Below, piece after piece: positions 14,656-23,300 of a stretch of 29,931 nucleotides of DNA (positions are counted from its first letter, which is position 1; every line of letters starts with the position of its first letter). Made by a program: the position numbers and the translations under genes. Under the pieces are notes generated by a model. It was not told where the DNA came from, ran no database searches, and saw nothing but the letters and a program-made list of their open reading frames with translations. Source of the DNA: a virus; IMG/VR virus record IMGVR_UViG_3300017788_001661, positions 1 through 29,931 of that record, one strand, 5' to 3'.

Positions 14656-14873
14656 TGGAGCAAGAAGTCAAAGAACTCAGTTGGTTAGCGAAGATTTTTC
14701 GCAGACATGCTAAACTGACCTATTGGCTCAAAGATCAAGTCTATGTGGTAGAAGTATGCGATTTCAAAGAAGTCTCACCTAACTGTATCGTTTTTAAAGA
14801 TTACTACACAAAGAAAAGTGTTATGGTAAAGTACGTCAACACCATAACCTATGTGTTGGAAGAAGAAAAATGA
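14655..14873 (+). CDS. Small protein of unknown function in the lysis block
   Basis: 72 residues, overlapping the o-spanin stop (TAATG) and the holin start (ATGA). It has a basic N-terminal helix (WLAKIFRRHAKLTYWLKDQ) and then beta-type segments (VYVVEVCDFKEV, VMVKYVNTITYVLEEE). No membrane span or known motif. Its place between spanin and holin genes suggests late expression; an antiholin or regulator role would be speculation. Confidence 0.65.
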   Translation: MEQEVKELSWLAKIFRRHAKLTYWLKDQVYVVEVCDFKEVSPNCIVFKDYYTKKSVMVKYVNTITYVLEEEK

Positions 14874-15199
14874 CACATGAAGAAAAAGAAAACTGGATCA
14901 ATAATCGTTGGCGTCCAATGATGGGTTGGATGTATTTCGTAGTCTGTATCACAGATTTTATTCTTTTTCCCATAATGTGGGCATTGTTCAAAGCCAGCGT
15001 GGGTGAACCTGTCACAGCATGGGACCCATTAACCTTACAGGGTGCAGGTCTGTTTCACGTGGCCATGGGCGCAATACTGGGTGTCACAGCTTGGAGCAGA
15101 GGTCGTGAAAAAATCGCCGGTGTGGCCGGAACTGTGCAAGATGACGAGCCACCTACACCAAGGATACCGAGACCAAACGTAATTGCTCCAAAAATTTGA
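14870..15199 (+). CDS. Holin-like protein, 3-TM superfamily
   Basis: 109 residues. NRWRPMMGWMYFVVCITDFI opens with the W-R-P-x-x-G/A motif typical of the 3-TM phage/GTA holin family. Hydrophobic spans are near residues 18-45 and 58-76 (GLFHVAMGAILGVTAW), followed by S-R-G-R-E-K-I-A-G, which matches the family's conserved R-x-x-E-K end. The C-terminus is Pro-rich and charged. Holins form inner-membrane lesions that time lysis; here it would act with the spanins and the GH19 enzyme at 23761. Confidence 0.75.
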   Translation: MTHEEKENWINNRWRPMMGWMYFVVCITDFILFPIMWALFKASVGEPVTAWDPLTLQGAGLFHVAMGAILGVTAWSRGREKIAGVAGTVQDDEPPTPRIPRPNVIAPKI

Positions 15200-15210
15200 C
15201 TGTCATTTAT

Positions 15211-15239
15211 TTGACTAGATGATCAACATCTTTTATAAT
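15211..15239 (+). promoter_or_regulatory. Sigma70-type promoter ending at the dnaJ start codon
   Basis: TTGACT (15211-15216), a 17-base spacer and the consensus TATAAT (15234-15239) form a strong promoter. The tandem ATGs at 15244 and 15247 lie where transcription should begin (5-8 bases after the -10 box). No ribosome binding site is present, so the dnaJ mRNA would be leaderless or nearly so. Confidence 0.7.
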
Positions 15240-15243
15240 TATA

Positions 15244-16098
15244 ATGATGGACTACTATGAAATTCTCGGGGTCAATAAAACTTCCAGTCAGGACGAAATA
15301 AAAAAAGCCTACCGTAAATTGGCTATGAAACATCATCCTGACAAAGGTGGTGACGAACAGAGATTCAAAGAAATCTCTGTGGCCTATGACACGCTCAGTG
15401 ACCCACAGAAACGCAGTGAATACGATCAGATGATGACGGGCGGGTCTAGAGTTCAATTCAATAACATGAACGAATTCGGGGATTTGAATGACATGTTTGG
15501 TCATATATTTGGTGCGCATTTTGGTCCAGGATTTGCCAATTTTCAACAACAGCGTCAGAGACGCAATCGCGATCTAAACATTAGATGCGCGATATCTTTC
15601 AAAGACAGTTTCACAGGCAAAGAATTAGAAGCCACTTACACATTACCAAATGGTGGCACAGAGACTGTGGTGATAAATGTGCCACCAGGCATCGAAACAG
15701 GGCAGACCATACAGTACAGAGGTTTAGGTGATGACAGTGTTCAAGGAATGCCCAGGGGCAATCTTAACGTCACCGTTATCGTAGAGCCTGATCCTAGATT
15801 CGCACGAAGAGGTGATGACATCTGTACCACTGTTGATGTTGATGCCATCGAAGCTATGATAGGCTGTGTCAAAGACATAGAAACTATTGACGGAAAACGA
15901 TTACAGATAAAAATCCGGCCTGGAATAGAACACGGTGGTGAATACAGCGCCACAGGCATGGGGTTTCAAAATCCCAGAATGCGCAGGACTGGCAATTTTA
16001 TCATCATTGTTGCCATCAAAGTTCCAGCAGTGTTAGATGACGCAATGAGACAACGACTCATAGAAATTAAAAATGAAATTAATAACATATCCCAATGA
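15244..16098 (+). CDS. dnaJ: DnaJ-family co-chaperone without zinc fingers
   Basis: 284 residues. A J domain occupies residues 3-67 ([20 protein letters not shown]) with the HPD motif at 31-33, needed to stimulate DnaK ATP hydrolysis. A Gly/Phe-rich linker (about 75-105) leads to DnaJ C-terminal substrate domains ([16 protein letters not shown], then [25 protein letters not shown]). The CxxCxGxG zinc repeats of true DnaJ are absent, so it is CbpA/type B-like. Translation may start at 15244 or 15247. No DnaK is encoded here; it presumably works with the host one. The deformylase gene overlaps its last 26 bases. Confidence 0.9.
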   Translation: MMDYYEILGVNKTSSQDEIKKAYRKLAMKHHPDKGGDEQRFKEISVAYDTLSDPQKRSEYDQMMTGGSRVQFNNMNEFGDLNDMFGHIFGAHFGPGFANFQQQRQRRNRDLNIRCAISFKDSFTGKELEATYTLPNGGTETVVINVPPGIETGQTIQYRGLGDDSVQGMPRGNLNVTVIVEPDPRFARRGDDICTTVDVDAIEAMIGCVKDIETIDGKRLQIKIRPGIEHGGEYSATGMGFQNPRMRRTGNFIIIVAIKVPAVLDDAMRQRLIEIKNEINNISQ

Positions 16099-16576
16099 TA
16101 TATTAAAACAAGTTATGCCTGATTTTGATTTTAGTGGCGATGTTGATCCCTTGAATCTAGAACAAGACATGATCGCACTGATGCAGAACAGCAAAGGTAT
16201 CGGGATCAGTGCCAATCAAGTTGGCATCGTAGGCCGTGTGTTTGTCATACAACCACAAAATTTAGATGACAAGCGACCGTTTGCATTGTTCAATCCAGTG
16301 TTATTGGACGCCAGCGAAGAATTAGATCAGGGTGATGAAGGGTGTTTGAGTTTTCCGGATCTTTATCTCCAGGTAAAACGTCCAAAGAAAATCAAAGCAC
16401 AATATGTTGACAAGCATCAAAATATCTGTATAATAGAACTTAGTGGTATTGATGCTCGTTGTTTTTTGCATGAATTAGATCACTTAAATGGTATTTGTTT
16501 TACAGACCAAGTCAGTCAACTCAAATTAGCATTAGCATTAAAAAAACAGAGGAAAAAGAATGGTAGAACCAAGTGA
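16073..16576 (+). CDS. def: Peptide deformylase
   Basis: 167 residues, the normal length. All three motifs are present: [10 protein letters not shown] (residues 42-51; the usual form is GxGxAAxQ, so Ser46 is a mild change), EGCLSFP (89-95) and HELDH (133-137). Cys91, His133 and His137 would bind the metal and Glu134 is the catalytic acid/base. The enzyme removes the formyl group from new proteins. Phage deformylases are known from marine myoviruses. It overlaps dnaJ upstream and clpA downstream, so all three are co-expressed at the ribosome-to-folding step. Confidence 0.93.
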   Translation: MKLITYPNDILKQVMPDFDFSGDVDPLNLEQDMIALMQNSKGIGISANQVGIVGRVFVIQPQNLDDKRPFALFNPVLLDASEELDQGDEGCLSFPDLYLQVKRPKKIKAQYVDKHQNICIIELSGIDARCFLHELDHLNGICFTDQVSQLKLALALKKQRKKNGRTK

Positions 16577-18836
16577 AAGCCTAAAATTAGTTTTTGAAAA
16601 GGCTATTGATGTAGCAAGAAAATTAAAACATGAATATCTTACTATAGAGCATTTGCTATTTGCCATGCTCTGTGAAGAATCATTTTTTAATACTGTACAA
16701 GGTTACGGTGCTGATCCCGAATACATCAAGAAAAATCTTGAACATTATTTAAAAACCAAGTTGGGGGACATCGTAAGTGACAGTGCAGAAAAGCCTAAAA
16801 AAACGCAGGCTGTAGAACGTGTGCTGAATCGAGCCTTTACTCAGGCTTTGTTTAACGGCAGACAGACCATGGAACTCACTGACGTTTTTCTCAGCATTAT
16901 GAGTGAGAGGCGCAGTTGGAGTATTTACTACATCCAGCAATCAGGCATCGACAAAGACAAATTTTCCGATTACCTAAACAATGAAATTGGGCACGAAGAA
17001 GAAGAAATGCAAGACGGTCAAAGTGAACGTGCTCTAAAAGCATTCACCACAAATCTTAACGAGCAGGTAAAGAAAAACAAAATCGATCCTGTAATTGGTC
17101 GAATTACAGAACTAGAAAATGTAGCGTTGGCCATGGGAAGGCGTAACAAAAACAATGTCATGCTGGTGGGTGATCCAGGTGTTGGCAAGACCGCTATTGC
17201 AGAAGGTCTTGCTTTTAATATTGTCAAAGGTGCTGTTCCAGACTTTTTGAAAGATTACGTAGTCTACAATTTAGATGTCAGTGCTATGCTAGCTGGTAGC
17301 AAATACCGAGGGGACTTTGAAGAACGTTTCAAACTGGTTCTCAAAGGCCTGCAAAGCAAAGGCAAGACTATTTTGTTTATCGATGAAGCACACATGATTA
17401 GTGGTGCAGGAAGTGCAGGCAACAGTGCCAACGATCTCAGCAACATGATGAAACCAGCTCTAAGCAAAGGTAATATCAAAGTTGTTGCGTCAACTACTTG
17501 GGAAGAATATCGAAAGTATTTCGAAAAAGATCGTGCGTTGATGCGCAGATTCCAACGTATCACTGTCGATGAGCCTACGCCAGAAGTTGCTGTGCAAATT
17601 CTTCGAGGACTTAAAAAGTATTACGAAGATCATCACAGTGTTAAAATCACTGACGATGCTATTCAGGCTGCTGTCAAACTCAGCGTCAAATATCAAAGTG
17701 ATAAAAAACTTCCGGACAAGGCCATTGATCTCATCGACTGTGCATGTTCAAGATTTAACATCAAACTAGTTGACGGAAGAACCATTGGCGAAAACGAAAT
17801 TCAATTTGAACTAGCGCAGATGGTTCAGATCCCAGAAGAACAAATTGCTGAAACTGAAAGCAATAATCTTGCCAACTTAGAAGAACAACTACAACACGAA
17901 GTCTACGGTCAAGATACAGCATTAAACGAAATTGTAGATAAGATCCTAGTAGCTCGTGCAGGATTAAAAGCAGAGAACAAACCCATTGGCAGTTTTGTAT
18001 TCATGGGACCGACTGGTACAGGTAAAACTGAAACTGCAAAAAGTCTTGCCAAACACCTCGGTGTTAAACTTCTACGGTTTGATATGAGCGAATATCAAGA
18101 AAAACACAGTGTTAGTAAACTAATAGGATCACCACCAGGCTATGTTGGCTTTGAAGAAAATGCCGGTTTACTGATCACACAAATACAAGAAAATCCCTAT
18201 TGCGTGTTGCTATTTGATGAAGTAGAAAAAAGTCATCCAGATGTCAGCACAATATTGTTACAGTTAATGGACAACGGATTTGTCACAGGCAGCAATGGCA
18301 AGAAAGCAGACTGTAGAAATGTTGTTCTTATTCTAACCACAAACGCTGGCGCACAGGAATCAGAAAAACTAAAAATTGGGTTTGGCGCACAGGAAAAAGA
18401 TTACGAGGACAAAGAACTGAAAAAATTCTTTAGTCCGGAATTTCGAAATCGCTTAGACGCTGTGGTAACATTCAGGAAACTAGGCAAAGAGACTATGATC
18501 AAAATTGTTAACAAATTCATCGATGAATTGCGTGAGCAGGTCAAAGATAAAGGAGTTAAAATCAAGATCAACACAGAAGCTATTAATTTATTGATCGAAA
18601 AAGGGTTTGATGCGAAGATGGGCGCACGACCTTTACAAAGAACCATTGATCAGATGATCAAACGCCCATTGAGTAAGATGTTGCTTTTCGGCGAGCTCAA
18701 AGACGGTGGTCAATTAAATATCAGCGTTGAACATGATAACATAGTACTTACTAAAAAAATAAAAGCGCCAAAGGTCGCAATAGATAATGAAGCTCAATCA
18801 GAAGATTCCAATAAAGAGAACCAAGAAGCTGTTTGA
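16560..18836 (+). CDS. clpA: ClpA-type AAA+ unfoldase with ClpP-docking motif
   Basis: 758 residues. An N-terminal Clp domain (about 1-150) is followed by AAA+ module 1 with Walker A GDPGVGKT (204-211) and Walker B LFIDEAH, and AAA+ module 2 with Walker A GPTGTGKT (483-490), Walker B LLFDEVE and sensor motif GARPLQR. There is no long ClpB-type coiled-coil insert between modules. I606-G607-F608 lies just before the FFSPEFRNRLD motif, where ClpA/ClpC carry the IGL/IGF loop that docks on ClpP. This suggests a degradation partner rather than a disaggregase. No ClpP is encoded in the window, so host ClpP is the likely partner. Confidence 0.9.
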   Translation: MVEPSESLKLVFEKAIDVARKLKHEYLTIEHLLFAMLCEESFFNTVQGYGADPEYIKKNLEHYLKTKLGDIVSDSAEKPKKTQAVERVLNRAFTQALFNGRQTMELTDVFLSIMSERRSWSIYYIQQSGIDKDKFSDYLNNEIGHEEEEMQDGQSERALKAFTTNLNEQVKKNKIDPVIGRITELENVALAMGRRNKNNVMLVGDPGVGKTAIAEGLAFNIVKGAVPDFLKDYVVYNLDVSAMLAGSKYRGDFEERFKLVLKGLQSKGKTILFIDEAHMISGAGSAGNSANDLSNMMKPALSKGNIKVVASTTWEEYRKYFEKDRALMRRFQRITVDEPTPEVAVQILRGLKKYYEDHHSVKITDDAIQAAVKLSVKYQSDKKLPDKAIDLIDCACSRFNIKLVDGRTIGENEIQFELAQMVQIPEEQIAETESNNLANLEEQLQHEVYGQDTALNEIVDKILVARAGLKAENKPIGSFVFMGPTGTGKTETAKSLAKHLGVKLLRFDMSEYQEKHSVSKLIGSPPGYVGFEENAGLLITQIQENPYCVLLFDEVEKSHPDVSTILLQLMDNGFVTGSNGKKADCRNVVLILTTNAGAQESEKLKIGFGAQEKDYEDKELKKFFSPEFRNRLDAVVTFRKLGKETMIKIVNKFIDELREQVKDKGVKIKINTEAINLLIEKGFDAKMGARPLQRTIDQMIKRPLSKMLLFGELKDGGQLNISVEHDNIVLTKKIKAPKVAIDNEAQSEDSNKENQEAV

Positions 18837-19437
18837 CAACACCTACAAATACAAGGCAGTTATTGTCAATGTATTTGCTGGCTACTTTAGAGGCAATAAC
18901 ATACAATTTGTTCAAGAGAAATTAAAAGGTGTGAAAAAAACCGGTATGTTGCCGATATGGGCCAAAACCGCTACTGAAAAAGACATCAACTTTTCTTTAG
19001 AGCTTGGCAAAACACTGTCAAAGATGACGGACTATTCCATAAGAGTAGAAAACCCTGTAATCTCATTTTACACCAACAACGAACAAGATTTAAAAGCGGT
19101 CACTGATCTAGATCCTGACTCTGTGAAATATATATCTTTACCTGAACGCCAACAAAGCATGGAAAAAGACACTGTCTATGTTAAGAAGTTAGACTATGGA
19201 TTTAAGATCACCATGGGCAGGACTACACAGTCACACAGTAATTTTCTACAATGGTGTCAAGCGAATCCCGGGAAAATACGTATGCCCAAGCGTTGTTTTG
19301 CTGATTTCGCCGAAGATCACAGTTGGGGAGGTGGCTATTTCTACGTCAAAGATGACAAAACATTGACTATGGTAAAAATGTTCCTAGGAAACAGTGTTGC
19401 CAGGGTCGATCGTGTGGTAAAACTAGCCGAAAATTAA
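18787..19437 (+). CDS. Conserved-looking phage protein of unknown function
   Basis: 216 residues; its start overlaps the end of clpA by 50 bases in another frame. The first ~18 residues are basic (KLNQKIPIKRTKK) and may not be part of the domain. Core features include YKAVIVNVFAGYFRGNNIQF, SHSNFLQWCQANPGKIRMPK and DHSWGGGYFYVKDDKTLTMV. The alternation of strands and short helices suggests a small folded domain, but no active-site pattern is evident. It is the last gene before a late promoter. Confidence 0.65.
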   Translation: MKLNQKIPIKRTKKLFDNTYKYKAVIVNVFAGYFRGNNIQFVQEKLKGVKKTGMLPIWAKTATEKDINFSLELGKTLSKMTDYSIRVENPVISFYTNNEQDLKAVTDLDPDSVKYISLPERQQSMEKDTVYVKKLDYGFKITMGRTTQSHSNFLQWCQANPGKIRMPKRCFADFAEDHSWGGGYFYVKDDKTLTMVKMFLGNSVARVDRVVKLAEN

Positions 19438-19438
19438 A

Positions 19439-19482
19439 AGTCCCGCTGTTCTGGATATTGATAAATATCACAATAGGGGACT
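19439..19482 (+). promoter_or_regulatory. Long-range stem hiding the RBS of the 19486 gene
   Basis: AGTCCC (19439-19444) can pair with GGGACT (19477-19482), which contains most of the AGGGGA ribosome binding site. Between them GATATT (19454-19459) and AATATC (19464-19469) form a second small stem over the late promoter. Transcripts started at the late promoter would begin near 19473-19476 and lack the left arm. Confidence 0.45.
19460..19467 (+). promoter_or_regulatory. T4-type late promoter (GATAAATA)
   Basis: An exact GATAAATA box 18 bases before the ATG at 19486, in a 48-base gap. It marks the switch from the chaperone/protease block to the second virion-protein block. Confidence 0.75.
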
Positions 19483-19485
19483 GAC

Positions 19486-19947
19486 ATGACAAAACAGGGG
19501 TTATTAGATTACATCGATCTCGTAGAATCTGAAGGCAGCGACATCTACGAAGGTGACGGATTTTATTTTGTTCTAGACGAAGATACTGGCATAGAGACTG
19601 AGGTACTAAAAGCCTGGGACGATGCTGTCCTAGTAGAACTAGATCATACTGCACTGTCTTTACTACAAGATGTTGGTGCACAATTCGTAGATTCCGAAGA
19701 TTTAAACGAAGCCAAATATCAGGGAAGAACTGTGCCTCTGGGCAAACCTATGAAAGGCGACGTTGCTAAGAGCAAGGTCTATGTACGTAAACCCAATGGC
19801 AAGATAGTAAAAGTCAACTTCGGTGACAAAAAACTCAGTATCAAAAAACATATCCCTGGTCGAAGAAAAAGTTTTAGAGCAAGGCATAATTGTGCCAATC
19901 CAGGTCCCCGCTGGAAAGCTAGATACTGGTCCTGCAGAGCTTGGTAA
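19486..19947 (+). CDS. Small late protein with basic Cys-containing C-terminus
   Basis: 153 residues. The N-terminal ~85 residues are acidic (LVESEGSDIYEGDGFYFVLD). The last ~60 are strongly basic and end in RRKSFRARHNCANPGPRWKA then RYWSCRAW, a conserved-looking motif I associate with phage virion proteins, with two cysteines that could pair or bind metal. The opposite charge of the two halves suggests a protein with an interaction region and a nucleic-acid or capsid-binding tail. Late promoter upstream. Exact function unknown. Confidence 0.7.
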   Translation: MTKQGLLDYIDLVESEGSDIYEGDGFYFVLDEDTGIETEVLKAWDDAVLVELDHTALSLLQDVGAQFVDSEDLNEAKYQGRTVPLGKPMKGDVAKSKVYVRKPNGKIVKVNFGDKKLSIKKHIPGRRKSFRARHNCANPGPRWKARYWSCRAW

Positions 19948-19948
19948 T

Positions 19949-20329
19949 ATGAAAATCACAGAACTATTCAATAATCCCAAAGAGCCTATAGACGCACTAT
20001 TAGGCACAGAAAAAGATCACGAAGAAAAAGACAAAGAATCTAAATTTGATTTAGATGACGACTTGATCTTTTATATGCACAACAACGATGATTTCTACAG
20101 AAGAAATTTATTTCCTGTGTTAAAAGTCTGCAAAGACAAATTTGATCATGGCGGCGGATTCAGCCATAGAATGTTCAAACCCATTGTAGCTCGTGCTTAC
20201 GAATCATACAGAAAAGAATTTCCCCTAAGAGAACTCGAAGACAGTCTAGAAGAAGAACAGTGTGAAGCTATAGCAAGAAAAATCTATAACACTGAATTAG
20301 GCAACATGAAAGATGGAAAATACCAGTAA
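19949..20329 (+). CDS. Acidic late protein, function unknown
   Basis: 126 residues from the ATG at 19949, one base after the previous stop. A longer frame from 19823 would lie inside the conserved basic end of the previous protein and is less likely. The N-terminus MKITELFNN resembles the short hydrophobic starts of the 20329 and 24393 proteins. The body is acidic (EKDHEEKDKESKFDLDDDLI) and helical, with YESYRKEFPLRELEDSLEEE near the end. It overlaps the next gene by TAATG. Confidence 0.65.
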   Translation: MKITELFNNPKEPIDALLGTEKDHEEKDKESKFDLDDDLIFYMHNNDDFYRRNLFPVLKVCKDKFDHGGGFSHRMFKPIVARAYESYRKEFPLRELEDSLEEEQCEAIARKIYNTELGNMKDGKYQ

Positions 20330-23300
20330 TGTTTCTGCGAGAACTTTATAGCCCAAGGGCAAAATTTTTAATCTGTGAAGGTGGTAATTTAGTCATCGGT
20401 GATGTCGAAGCCAATAAAATCGACACCACACAACGAGCCAGTGTAGTACCTATATTGGATAATGCACTGTCAGCGATCAACAGTGCCTATGCTGCCCAAC
20501 ATGGTGGTAAAGGCATTTGGAATCCTAAATTATTGGCCAGCAAAAAATTCCTAGCTGGATCAAGTTTTCATTTTTTCGACCGCACAGGTATCTCTGACGA
20601 GATTTTTGCACAGAAGAAAAAAACTGTAGGCGACATCGACACCATGATCGATGCCAATAAACGAGACGAGATAGAAGCTTGGTTGTCAAGTCTAAGTCCA
20701 GGCACTGCCATAGGACCTGCACGTTGGGTGGGTTTTGATAACAAAGATCCCACACAGATACTGACGCTGTGGAGTTTTCCAGATATCGTCATACAAAATA
20801 ACGAAGGTAAACAGTTTCCTATCAACATACAGATTGATCTGGAGATGAAAGAATACGAAAACGACGAGCCAACTGAATGGAGTCGATTCAGCACCAGCAG
20901 TAGTTGGGAAGATCTAAACTTTGGTATCAAAGGCGTCTTTCACAAATATCTAATACAGAGCATGACTGGATTGACTGCTCAAGATTTCATGCTGAGAAAA
21001 CTAGCGGGCAGAGGCAAAGCAAGGGCGCCTCAAGATACGCCCACTAGAGACAATATGTACAGCTTCGCCATCAAATCCAAAGAAGGTGGCGGACTGCGTC
21101 CCAAGTATGATCCAGTCATCGATCCCAAAACTGGAGAACAAGAAGTAGTAGATGGTCTACCAGTATTTGAACCACGTGCCACCACTGGCTATGAAAAAAA
21201 TCTAGGAAAAATTTTCCAAACAATATTTGGCTCTAGAATGGAACCGGAGCAACTGGAAAAAGAAAAAGAAAAGTTTTGGAGTTTTGTCGGTATACTAGAT
21301 TTGATGAAAATTTATTTGACTCCAGAGGAACAGAATGAAGTCATTAACAGCTTCTTAGAAAAATTATTTGCTCCAGGTGCTCAGGGTCTATATGCCAGTG
21401 ACAAAGACAAAGATCGCGATGAAAAATCTGCTGCTGCCAATAAAATGTTTGAGCTTTTAGGTGTGAAACCACCAGCTGACTTGGAATCGATGAAGCAGCA
21501 ATATTATGCAGCTTATAAATTAAGAGAGAGCATCAACGAAGCTGAAGACCCTGCAGTGGTACAAAGCAAACGCAAAGGCATTGTTCATCTAGAGAAAATG
21601 AAAGACATTGATTTCTTAGATCTCTTAGACGAATTGCGTGATGACACTGGCGAGAAATTGACATTGAACAATATTCCCATGACTGTTAAGATCGACGGCT
21701 TCGGATCAAGATTCGGCAAAAGCGAAGATGGTCGAGGATTTTATGAAACCAGTAGGACAGGACCTAAATTTGGCCGTGGCACTTTCTTAAAATATCATCA
21801 AGAAAAAGGCACACAGGATCCAGAAATTTTACAAAGAGCTGAAATGTTTGATGGACTACAGGATAGGTTCATGACATTGATCGGTGTCATCGATGACAGA
21901 TTAGGCAAAGATTTTTTAAATGATGTCAAAGTGCATGTGGAAGTGCTATACTTGCCCTTTGCCACTGAACAGGAAGATGGCAGGTTAAAATTTGTAGGCA
22001 TAAGTTACGACAAATTACCTGAAGATGTAGAGCTTGCGCTGGTACCATTGTTTGCAGAGATAGGCAGCACTGGTGAAACACACCCTAAAAGCGCTCAGAT
22101 AATTCGAACACTGAAAAAACTCGGCGTCATCGGCGACACGATGTTTATAGACAACAGTTTGACCACCAACGGAGAGATCGATGTAACTGGCATGATACCA
22201 CCGTTAGAAAACTTAGAAACACTGCGCAACATGATCCTAAGTAACAAGCGAGATGCTAAAAAAGAAGCCGCAGAAGCACTGCAACCAGTGAAAGACGATT
22301 TGGCCAATTATATCATCGATCATCCTGGAATATTAGGCAAAGATATATTAGGTCGGGATTATGAAGGTATCATATTAAATACCAATCAAGGTCCCATAAA
22401 AATCACTAGCAAAGAACAAAAAGATATCATCAAAGCAAAAAATGATGCTATCAAGGCCGCACGACCACCAGCTGCTGATCCCAATAAACCTAAATCAGGT
22501 AAGACTGCGGTAGTGACCATTGGTAGTTTCGTTGGTCACGTTGGACATCAACAATTAGTTCAGTTTGTATTAGACAAGGCCCAGCAACTAGGTGCAGATC
22601 CCTATGTCTATATCAGCAGCATGACTGGCCCCGATGATCCTATCCCACCAGAAGTAAAATTAGAGACTTGGCAGAAATTATATCCTGAACAACGAAGTAT
22701 CTTCCAGCTTATACAACCAGGTGGTACTCCAGTTAAAAAGATCGAAAAAGAATTGGTCACAGTCAGTAATCCTCCGCCATACGACAAGATCATAGTTATG
22801 GTAGGTGAAGATCGCTACGAAGGTGTGCGCAAATGGCTGCAACATCTAAGCAAACGCATGAAAAATCCGCAGTATCCAGGATTCGAACATGTGGAGTTTG
22901 ACGTGGAAAATACTCCACGGAGCGCAGAAGCCGGTGGCACCGGCATCAGCTTTACACAACTACGCAACGTGCTCAAAGACACTGACAAAACTGCGGATGA
23001 ACAATTCAGTGTGTGGCGCAAGGCATTTGATCCTGCGCTGGATGATCGATGGATCAAATATCTAATGACTGTGGCGAGGAAAGGAATGAGTGTGCAACCT
23101 AAAAAAGACGTCAAAGAAAGTGTGATGAGTGAGATCGATCTACAGATCGGCGACAAGCTAGACAAGGCCATAAGATTGTATAACAAAGGCAGGATCGATG
23201 CCGAAGTTCTAGGAGACTTCACTGTTAAATTGGCCAGCAGTGTGTCAAAAGAACTGGGTCTGGATCAAGATGCTGTGCAACAAGTGATCAACGATTATGT

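Noticed and set aside
15223-15549. Minus-strand frame overlapping the dnaJ promoter and J domain
   Set aside because: The opposite strand encodes an unmistakable J domain and carries the promoter; no initiation signals are seen for the minus frame.
19823-19948. Longer start for the 19949 gene
   Set aside because: The extra 42 codons lie opposite the conserved basic C-terminus of the 19486 protein in another frame; the ATG at 19949 directly follows the previous stop.
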